A stretch of DNA of 64,000 nucleotides from Macrostomum hystrix. Its lineage: Eukaryota > Platyhelminthes > Macrostomidae. Below, piece by piece: positions 12,501 to 23,600 of this stretch. The translations under genes and the position numbers were made by a program. The notes below the pieces were generated by a model. That model had not been told where the DNA came from. It saw only the letters and a program-made list of their open reading frames with translations, and did no database searches. The DNA is taken from positions 21,195,501-21,259,500 of the forward strand of contig CATNEN010000001.1 in assembly GCA_950097015.1 (NCBI GenBank). Reading direction: 5' to 3'. Each line of letters opens with the position of its first letter. Position 1 is the first letter of the stretch.

Positions 12501-12720
12501 ACAAATGGATATAGACAAATGGATAGCGACAGATGGATAGGCACAGATGGATAGAGACAGATGGATAGAGACAGATAGATAGAGACAGATGGATAGAGAC
12601 AGATGGATAGCGACAGATGGATAGGCACAGATGGATAGAGACAGATGGATAGAGACAGATGGATAGAGACAGATGGATAGAGACAGATGATCGAAGACAC
12701 GTAGACGGAGGCAGATAGAC
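12500..12720. repeat. 14-bp minisatellite (AGACAGATGGATAG)n
   Basis: About 14 copies with small substitutions. It grades into the larger array that follows, whose unit differs at one or two positions. Confidence 0.92.
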
Positions 12721-14236
12721 TGAGACAGGTAGATAGATAGATAGCGACTGGCAGATAAAGACGGGTAGATAGAGACAGGCATATAGAGACAGGTAGGTAG
12801 AGATTTGTAGATTGAGACAGGTAGATTGACACAGGTAGATAGAGACAGGTAGATAGAGACAGGTAGATAGGGACAGGTAGATAGAGACAGGTAGATTGAA
12901 ACAGGTAGATATAAAAGGTATATGGAGAAAGGCAGATAGAAACAGGTAGATTGAGACAGGTAGATAGAGACAGGTAGATTCAGACAGGTAGATAGAGACA
13001 GGTAGATAGAGACAGGTAGATAGAGACAGGTAGATTCAGACAGGTAGATAGAGACAGGTAGATAGAGACAGGTAGGTAGAGATAGGTAGATAGAGACAGG
13101 TAGATAGAGACAGGTAGATAGAGACAGGTAGATAAAGACGGGTAGATAGAAACAGGTAGATATAAAAGGTATATGGAGAAAGGCAGATAGAAACAGGTAG
13201 ATTGAGACAGGTAGATAGAGACAGGTAGATTCAGACAGGTAGATAGAGGCAGTTAGATAGAGACAGGTAGATAGAGACAGGTAGATTCAGACAGGTAGAT
13301 TCAGATAGGTAGATAGAGACAGGTGGATTCAGACAGGTAGATAGAGACAGGTAGATAGAGACAGGTAGATAGAGACAGGTAGATTCAGACAGGTAGATAG
13401 AGACAGGTAGATAGAGACAGGTAGGTAGAGATTGGTAGATAGAGACAGGTAGATAGAGACAGGTAGATAGAGACAGGTAGATAAAGACGGGTAGATAGAA
13501 ACAGGTAGATATAAAAGGTATATGGAGAAAGGCAGATAGAAACAGTTAGATTGAGACAGGTAGATAGAGACAGGTAGATAGAGACAGGTAGATTCAGACA
13601 GGTAGATAGAGACAGGTAGATAGAGACAGGTAGGTAGAGATTGGTAGATAGAGACAGGTAGATAGAGACAGGTAGATAGAGACAGGTAGATAAAGACGGG
13701 TAGATAGAAACAGGTAGATATAAAAGGTATATGGAGAAAGGCAGATAGAAACAGTTAGATTGAGACAGGTAGATAGAGACAGGTAGATTCAGACAGGTAG
13801 ATAGAGACAGGTAGATAGAGACAGGTAGATAGAGACAGGTAGATAGAGACAGGTAGATAGAGACAGGTAGATAGAGACAGGTAGATAGAGACAGGTAGAT
13901 AGAGACAGGTAGATAGAGACAGGTAGATAGTGACAGGTAGATAGTGACAGGTAGATAGTGACAGGTAGATAGAGACAGGTAGATAGTGACAGGTAGATAG
14001 AGACAGGTAGATAGAGACAGGTAGATAGAGACAGGTAGATAGAGACAGGTAGATAGTGACAGGTAGATAGTGACAGGTAGATAGTGACAGGTAGATAGAG
14101 ACAGGTAGATAGTGACAGGTAGATAGAGACAGGTAGATAGAGACAGGTAGATAGAGACAGGTAGATAGAGACAGGTAGATTGAGACAGGTAGATAGAGAC
14201 AGGTAGATAGAGACAGGTAGATAGGGATAGGCGGAC
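12721..14236. repeat. 14-bp minisatellite (AGACAGGTAGATAG)n with higher-order blocks
   Basis: About 105 copies. A diagnostic degenerate block containing ATAAAAGGTATATGGAG recurs at about 12911, 13162, 13511 and 13720, showing that whole multi-unit blocks were duplicated. The array stops 97 bp before the start codon of the intermediate-filament gene, so it sits in that gene's promoter/5' leader region. Confidence 0.95.
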
Positions 14237-14332
14237 ATCGACACTAAAAAGCCAATCTCAGTTCACCCAATTTTCAATCAAGCGGGTTTCTCAGTTGAGT
14301 GTCAGCGGCTGATCTCACACCCGCAGCATCCG

Positions 14333-14650
14333 ATGGACAGCATGGACCCGAATGTGCAAATGTACCACTCGCAGCAGCAGAGCAGTGTCAAGCGAACCGG
14401 CGGACTCAGCAAGATGGAGGTCACGGATGTGGCTTCAAACTACAGCGCGGTGTCGAATCCCAGACAGGCAACGGTGTCTCGAACCCAAGGCTCCACGACT
14501 GTGCAGTACAGCTCGACTAAGACTTCGAGATCAAGGCGGGCTTCGCTTGAGGCTGACATACCGGACATCAAGCACGTTGTGGAGGCGCGTGGCAAGAGCA
14601 AGAAGGAGATGCAGGAGCTGAACGAGAGACTGGCCGGATACATCGAGAAG
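14333..14650 (+). CDS. Intermediate filament exon 1 (head and start of coil 1A)
   Basis: Starts at ATG 14333; a second ATG lies 9 nt downstream. Encodes residues 1-106 and ends in AAG before a GTAGGC donor, phase 0. The short upstream leader contains TTTCTCAG at about 14287-14294, a possible leader acceptor. Confidence 0.85.
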
Positions 14651-17600
14651 GTAGGCGATGAAAGCTGCGGCTGCAGTTGCTGGGGTACTTGCTGTATGGG
14701 TCATCGGACTCGATGGAAGGGGGTCATCCTACTGGATGGAAGGGGGTCATCCTACTGGATGGAAGGGAGTCATTGTACTGGATGGAAGGGGGTCATTGTA
14801 CTGGATGGAAGGGGGTCATTGTACTGGATGGAAGGGGGTCATTGTACTGGATGGAAGGGGGTCATTGTACTGGATGGAAGGGGGTCATCCTACTGGATGG
14901 AAGGGGGTCATCCTACTGGATGGAAGGGGGTCATCCTACTGGATGGAAGGGAGTCATTGTACTGGATGGAAGGGGGTCATTGTACTGGATGGAAGGGGGT
15001 CATTGTACTGGATGGAAGGGGGTCATTGTACTGGATGGAAGGGGGTCATTGTACTGGATGGAAGGGGGTCATTGTACTGGATGGAAGGGGGTCATTGTAC
15101 TGGATGGAAGGGGGTCATTGTACTGGATGGAAGGGGGTCATTGTACTGGATGGAAGGGGGTCATTGTACTGGATGTAAGGGGGTCATTGTACTGGATGGA
15201 AGGGGGTCATTGTACTGGATGGAAGGGGGTCATCCTACTGGATGGAAGGGGGTCATCCTACTGGATGGAAGGGGTCATTGTCCTGGATGGAAGGGGGTCA
15301 TTGTACTGGATGGAAGGGGGTCATCCTACCTGATGGAAGGGGTCATCCTACTGGGTGGTAGGGGGTCACTCTCCTAAATTGTATAGCGACATCCTTCATT
15401 TCTAAATAACTTTAATTAAATTTTCTTTACGCACTGGTCAGATGATAATTTGTCGGCCATAACTGCTTTAAAAGGTAAGGAAGTTAAAAAAGATATGTAG
15501 CAATGGCGTTTTGGTAAACCTATTTATAATAAAGCAAAAGCAAATTCAAAAAACAAATTTTAAATAATTCGTTGATTATAACAATATTCCAACAAGCAAA
15601 CCATTCAGCGATGGCTTAGTCAGATTTCACACGTTAAAGAGCATTTTTGTGATCACGAGTCACAATGAGTCGGACCTCAAGTTTGACCAAATTACAGCTT
15701 TCTGACACCGTGGGAACTCTGGCATGAGAATTTATTTTGAGTAGTTTGTTCTAACAAATTTAGAAGTGGCATGATGCTTAAAAAACGTGTTATTAGCTTT
15801 GGATTGCAGTTATATTTGACTGCTGTGATGGAAAATTAGTTAGGTCCTTGTGCGGTGATAGGGAATCAAGGATGACCCAATGTTAGGGGTAGTTCATTAG
15901 ACAATGACCGAGTGTTAGAGGGTGGTCATTCTACAATGACCGAGTGTTAGAGGGAGGTCATTCTACAATGACCGAGTGTTAGAGGGAGGTCATTCTACAA
16001 TGACCGAGTGTTAGAGGGAGGTCATTCTACAATGACCGAGTGTTAGAGGGAGGTCATTCTACAATGACCGAGTGTTAGAGGGAGGTCATTCTACAATGAC
16101 CGAGTGTTAGAGGGTGGTCATTCTACAATGACCGAATGTTGGAAAGGACAATCTCAAATGATCGAATGTTAAGAAGGTCATTCGAAAATGACCGAATGTT
16201 GGAAAGGTCATTCTACAATGACCGAATGCTAGGAAGGGCAATCTCAAATGATCGAATGTTAGGGAGGTCATTCTAAAATGACCGAACGTTAAGAAAGTCA
16301 TTCTATAATGACCGAACGTTAAGAAGGTCATTCTAAAATGACCGAACGTTAAGATGGTCATTCTAAAATGACCGAATGTTGGGAAGGTAATTCTACAACG
16401 ACCGAGTGTTAGAGGGAGGTCATTCAACAATAACCGAGTGTTAGGGAGGTCATTCGAAAACTACCGAATGTTAGGGAGGTCATTCTAAAATTATAGAATG
16501 TTGGGAAGTTCATTCTAAATTATAGAATGTTGGAAAGGTCATTCTACGATGACCGAACGCTAGGAAGGACGATCTCAAATGATCGAATGTTAAGATGGTC
16601 ATTCTAAAATGACCGAATGTTGGGAAGGTCATTCTAAAATGACAGAATGTTGGGATGGTCATTCTACAATGACTGAATGTAAGGGAGGTCATTCTACAAT
16701 AACCTAACGTTCAGAAGGTCATTCTAAAATGACCGGATTTTGTAAAGATCATTCCAAAATGACAGAATATTAGGAAGGTCATTCAACAATAACCGAGTGA
16801 AAGGTGTGTCGCGGCATCAGCACTGTTTTGCTGCTTCCAGACCCGCTACTTGCAAGCGCAGAACAAGAAGCTGAAGGACGAACTGGCCGGCCTGAAAGCC
16901 CGCTGGGGCAAGGAGACCGAGAAGATCCGCCAGATGTACGACGTCGAGCTGAAGCAGCTCCGGCGGCTGCTGGACGACGCCGAAAGGATGAAGGGCGAGA
17001 AGGACGCCAAGCTGGCCTCGCTGGATGCCTACACCAAGGACATGCGTGAGCAGTGAGTAACCGCGGCTGCCGTACTCATGAGAGCACTCCAGAGCTGAAA
17101 ATATGTGCTCTTTAAATGCTTTTTAAAAAGTAGTCATTGTACTGGATGGAAGGGGTCATTGTACTGGATGGAAGGGGGTCATTGTACTGGATGGAAGGGG
17201 TCATTGTACTGGATGGAAGGGGCTCATTGTTCTGGATGGAAGGGGGTCATTGTACTGGATGGAAGGGGGTCATTGTACTGGATGGATTGGGAGGTCATTG
17301 TACTAGATAGTAGGGGGTCATTGTACTGGATGGAAGGGGGTCATTGTCCTGGATGGAAGGGGTTCATTGTACTGGATGGAAGGAGGTCATTGTACTGGAT
17401 GGAAGTGGGTCATTGTACTGGATGGAAGGGGGTCATTGTATTGGATGGAAGGGGGTCATTGTACTGGATGGAAAGGGGTCATTGTACTGGATGGAAAGGG
17501 GTCATTGTCCTGGATGGAAGGGGGTCATTGTAATAGATAGTAGGGGGTCATTGTACTGGATAAATGAGGGTCATTGTACTGGATAGTAGGGGGTAATTTT

Positions 17601-20600
17601 ACTGGATTTAAGGGGGTCATCCTACAGGATTTAAAGGGGTGATAATTCCTTACTACAGTGAAAAGGGGTAAAAACATACCTAAGGAAGGGTCATCATACT
17701 GATTAGATGTAGTCCTCCTACAGAATAATAGGGGCTCTGTCTTTCAGTTGTAATTAGGTATTTCATGTAAACCACAAATCTGATAATCGGCATTTCCTGA
17801 ATTGGTTACAAAATCAATCTCGCATAACAGTTTCATTTTATTTTTTGGGCCCACTCTTGACAGGACTACTGAAGGATCAGGGGTAGAACTAGGACTACTG
17901 AAAGATCAGGGGTAGAACTAGGACTACAGAAAGATCAGGGATAGAACTAGGACTGCTAAAGGATCAGGGGGTAGAACTGGGACTACTGAAGGATCAGGGG
18001 GTAGAAATAGGACTACTGAAAGATCAGGGGGGTAGAACTAGGACTACTGAAAGATCAGGGGGGTAGAACTAGGACTACTGAAGGATCAGGGGTAGAACTA
18101 GGACTGCTGAAGGATCAGGGGTAGAACTAGGACTACTGAAAGATCAGGGGGTAGAAATAGGACTACTGAAAGATCAGGGGGTAGAACTAGGACTACTGAA
18201 GGATCAGGGGGTAGAAATAGGACTACTGAAAGATCAGGGGGGTAGAACTAGGACTACTGAAGGATCAGGGGTAGAACTAGGACTACTGAAGGATCAGGGG
18301 TAGAACTAGGACTGCTGAAGGATCAGGGGTAGAACTAGGACTACTGAAGGATCAGGGGTAGAACTAGGACTGTTTAAGGATAAGGGGTAGAACTAGGACT
18401 GTTTAAGGATAAAGGGGTAGAACTAGGACTGTTTAAGGATAAAGGGGTAGAACTAGAACTACTGAAGGATCAGGGGTAGAACTAGGACTGTTTAAGGATA
18501 AGGGGTAGAACTAGGACTGTTTAAGGATAAAGGGGTAGAACTAGGACTACTGAAGGATCAGGGGTAGAGCTAGGACTGTTTAAGGATAAGGGGGTAGGGT
18601 TTATTCAAATATATATATCAATGCGAAAAAGACAATGTGAAAATTATAACAAACATTAGTTTTATTTTCAACTCGTAGCTATTCTGTATGAGTTCAATTT
18701 TTCAGCGTATGTTACTAGTCATTACATGCTAGAATAGTAGAGCATAACAAAATCGATTTTTTCCACTGCAGGAACTGATCGTAGGAGAACTGCAGCTCAT
18801 TGAATAACTTCTCAGTTAGTTAGACTTCCCAGGCAGCAGTTGATTCGCACAGCAACTTCCCGCCCCAATGTACTGTCCCCCCCTGTCTGGGTCTCTACCG
18901 TTTGACCAGACCGCTCTATTGAAGAGTACTGAGACTAAAAGTGCAAATTGTCTGTCCCATTTCTTTCGGGAGAGCATAATGGCCAATTCAGATCCTAAAA
19001 GATGAGGATAATGACCTATTCAGATCCTGCAAGATGAGGATAATGACCTATTCAGATCCTGCAAGATGAGGATAATGACCAATTCAGATCCTAAAAGATG
19101 AGGATAATGACCAATTCAGATCCTAAAAGATGAGGATAATGACCTATTCAGATCCTGCAAGATGAGGATAATGACCAATTCAGATCCTACAAGATGAGGA
19201 TAATGACCTATTCAGATCCTACAAGATGAGGATAATGACCAATTCAGATCCTGCAAGATGAGGATAATGACCTATTCAGATCCTGCAAGATGAGGATAAT
19301 GACCAATTCAGATCCTACAAGATGAGGATAATGACCTATTCAGATCCTACAAGATGAGGATAATGACCAATTCAGATCCTAAAAGATGAGGATAATGACC
19401 AATTCAGATCCTAAAGGATGAGGATAATGACCTATTCAGATCCTAAAGGATGAGGATAATGACCAATTCAGATCCTACAAGATGAGGATAATGACCAATT
19501 CAGATCCTACAAGATGAGGATAATGACCTATTCAGATCCTACAAGATGAGGATAATGACCTATTCAGATCCTGCAAGATGAGGATAATGACCAATTCAGA
19601 TCCTACAAGATGAGGATAATGACCTATTCAGATCCTACAAGATGAGGATAATGACCAATTCAGATCCTGCAAGATGAGGATAATGACCTATTCAGATCCT
19701 GCAAGATGAGGATAATGACCAATTCAGATCCTACAAGATGAGGATAATGACCTATTCAGATCCTACAAGATGAGGATAATGACCAATTCAGATCCTAAAA
19801 GATGAGGATAATGACCAATTCAGATCCTAAAGGATGAGGATAATGACCAATTCAGATCCTAAAGGATGAGGATAATGACCAATTCAGATCCTACAAGATG
19901 AGGATAATGACCAATTCAGATCCTAAAAGATGAGGATAATGACCTATTCAGATCCTGCAAGATGAGGATAATGACCAATTCAGATCCTACAAGATGAGGA
20001 TAATGACCTATTCAGATCCTACAAGATGAGGATAATGACCAATTCAGATCCTAAAAGATGAGGATAATGATCAATTCAGATCCTAAAGGATGAGGATAAT
20101 GACCAATTCAGATCCTAAAGGATGAGGATAATGACCAATTCAGATCCTACAAGATGAGGATAATGACCTATTCAGATCCTACAAGATGAGGATAATGACC
20201 AATTCAGATCCTAAAAGATGAGGATAATGACCAATTCAGATCCTAAAGGATGAGGATAATGACCTATTCAGATCCTGCAAGATGAGGATAATGACCTATT
20301 CAGATCCTACAAGATGAGGATAATGACCTATTCAGATCCTACAAGATGAGGATAATGACCAATTCAGATCCTGCAAGATGAGGATAATGACCTATTCAGA
20401 TCCTGCAAGATGAGGATAATGACCAATTCAGATCCTACAAGATGAGGATAATGACCTATTCAGATCCTACAAGATGAGGATAATGACCAATTCAGATCCT
20501 AAAAGATGAGGATAATGACCAATTCAGATCCTAAAGGATGAGGATAATGACCTATTCAGATCCTAAAGGATGAGGATAATGACCAATTCAGATCCTACAA

Positions 20601-23600
20601 GATGAGGATAATGACCAATTCAGATCCTACAAGATGAGGATAATGACCTATTCAGATCCTACAAGATGAGGATAATGACCTATTCAGATCCTGCAAGATG
20701 AGGATAATGACCAATTCAGATCCTACAAGATGAGGATAATGACCTATTCAGATCCTACAAGATGAGGATAATGACCAATTCAGATCCTGCAAGATGAGGA
20801 TAATGACCTATTCAGATCCTGCAAGATGAGGATAATGACCAATTCAGATCCTACAAGATGAGGATAATGACCTATTCAGATCCTACAAGATGAGGATAAT
20901 GACCAATTCAGATCCTACAAGATGAGGATAATGACCAATTCAGATCCTGCAAGATGAGGATAATGACCTATTCAGATCCTGCAAGATGAGGATAATGACC
21001 AATTCAGATCCTACAAGATGAGGATAATGACCTATTCAGATCCTACAAGATGAGGATAATGACCAATTCAGATCCTAAAAGATGAGGATAATGATCAATT
21101 CAGATCCTAAAGGATGAGGATAATGACCAATTCAGATCCTAAAGGATGAGGATAATGACCAATTCAGATCCTACAAGATGAGGATAATGACCTATTCAGA
21201 TCCTACAAGATGAGGATAATGACCAATTCAGATCCTAAAAGATGAGGATAATGACCAATTCAGATCCTAAAGGATGAGGATAATGACCTATTCAGATCCT
21301 GCAAGATGAGGATAATGACCTATTCAGATCCTACAAGATGAGGATAATGACCTATTCAGATCCTACAAGATGAGGATAATGACCAATTCAGATCCTAAAA
21401 GATGAGGATAATGATCAATTCAGATCCTAAAGGATGAGGATAATGACCAATTCAGATCCTAAAGGATGAGGATAATGACCAATTCAGATCCTACAAGATG
21501 AGGATAATGACCTATTCAGATCCTACAAGATGAGGATAATGACCAATTCAGATCCTAAAAGATGAGGATAATGATCAATTCAGATCCTAAAGGATGAGGA
21601 TAATGACCAATTCAGATCCTAAAGGATGAGGATAATGACCAATTCAGATCCTACAAGATGAGGATAATGACCTATTCAGATCCTACAAGATGAGGATAAT
21701 GACCAATTCAGATCCTAAAAGATGAGGATAATGACCAATTCAGATCCTAAAGGATGAGGATAATGACCAATTCAGATCCTACAAGATGAGGATAATGACC
21801 TATTCAGATCCTGCAAGATGAGGATAATGACCAATTCAGATCCTACAAGATGAGGATAATGACCTATTCAGATCCTACAAGATGAGGATAATGACCAATT
21901 CAGATCCTAAAAGATGAGGATAATGACCAATTCAGATCCTAAAGGATGAGGATAATGACCAATTCAGATCCTAAAGGATGAGGATAATGACCAATTCAGA
22001 TCCTACAAGATGAGGATAATGACCAATTCAGATCCTACAAGATGAGGATAATGACCAATTCAGATCCTAAAGGATGAGGATAATGACCAATTCAGATCCT
22101 ACAAGATGAGGATAATGACCAATTCAGATCCTAAAAGATGAGGATAATGACCAATTCAGATCCTAAAAGATGAGGACAATGACCAATTCAGATCCTAAAA
22201 GATGAGGATAATGACCTATTCAGATCCTAAAGGATGAGGATAATGACCTATTCAGATCCTAAAGGATGAGGATAATGACCAATTCAGATCCTACAAGATG
22301 AGGATAATGACCAATTCAGATCCTAAAGGATGAGGATAATGACCTATTCAGATCCTAAAGGATGAGGATAATGACCAATTCAGATCCTAAAGGATGAGGA
22401 TAATGACCTATTCAGATCCTAAAGGATGAGGATAATGACCTATTCAGATCCTAAAGGATGAGGATAATGACCAAAATACTAGCGTAGATTCTGAAAACTT
22501 TTTTCATTGAACAATGAAGCAATTGAACAACCTGACGACCTGCACAGGCTCACTGAGACGAACAACCAGAACGAGAGCTGCAACGAGAAGATCGATCGTC
22601 AAAATCACGAGCTCTCCGATCGCGACGGCGAGATCGCCCTACTTCGCCGGCGACTTGCTCAACTGGAGGGCGAGAAGTCTCGGCTGAAGCAGCAGATGGG
22701 CAAGATGAAAGATGACGTGGCGCGTCTGCACACGGATCTGGACGCTGAGACTGCGGCCCGCATCGGGGCCCAGACCGAGAACCAGACACTGCGCGAGGAG
22801 CTAGAGTTCTTGAAGAGGGTGCACGATCAGGTAAAGGCGCTGCGGCGGAGAGAAGGATTGGGGGCATGTTGCTCAACAGACGCCTTGGAGCCGCGAGGCA
22901 CAGTGAAAATGTACACTGCCTGATTATGAGAAAGTCAGGGCAGATGTACACACCTGTGTGAGTATATGCTCAGGAGTCAGCGAAATGGGACAGAATTGCC
23001 TCCTCGCTGGCTGCGGGTCTATTATGACCAAATGATGTGCATTCCCTGCAGCCCTCCTGCAATTATTATTATTATTGTAGCTCTACTAACAATTCCAACA
23101 ATGCAGGAAATCAAGGAGCTGTACGTGCTGGTGAAGAAGGACGAGGACGAAAGTCGTGAGTTCTGGAAGACCGAACTGGGCCAGGCAATTCACGAGATCC
23201 AGAAGGAGTACGACGAGAAGGTCGACCTGGTCAGGCTGGAGCTGGAGTCCATCTACATGACCAAGGTGAGCACGGGAGCTCATCAGGAATGCCTTGTGGG
23301 AGCTTGATCCCAAATTATCCCACAGCTCATCAGGAATGCATTGTACAACCATGATCCCAAATTATCCCACAGCTCATCAGGAATGCTTTGTAGGAGCTTA
23401 ATCCCAAATTATCTTGCGAATTAGGAATATAAATGTTGCCTTGAAATCTGTATTTGTTACCACAAAAAAAATAATTTATTTTTAATTGAATTTCAGTTTA
23501 ACGAGGTGAGAATTTCATTCTGCCAGTGAGGCAATGAAATGTAGTTATGTCATTTAAACAGACTTGTAGAAGTTTAATGTTCGCATTACAATAAAAGCTT

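Larger units (their letters stand above)
14651..16840 (+). other. Intron 1, largely minisatellite
   Basis: 2190 bp, GTAGGC to TTCCAG. Two tandem arrays (14700-15370 and 15893-16800) make up most of it; the ~520 bp between them is AT-rich unique sequence. Confidence 0.85.
17053..22547 (+). other. Intron 2, 5.5 kb, mostly three minisatellite arrays
   Basis: GTGAGT to GCACAG. Contains the 23-bp array at 17133, the 29-30-bp array at 17862 and the 3.5-kb 32-bp array at 18966. Unique sequence is confined to about 17600-17860, 18599-18965 and the last ~75 bp. Confidence 0.85.

Noticed and set aside
14658-15377. GWKGVIVLDGRGSLYWM-type repetitive ORFs after exon 1
   Set aside because: The 23-bp array cycles through all frames; exon 1 ends with a good donor and exon 2 continues the coil 1A signature, so this is intron.
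18966-22472. CRISPR array
   Set aside because: The regular 32-bp period has no unique spacers, the whole unit is repeated, and the context is an animal intron.
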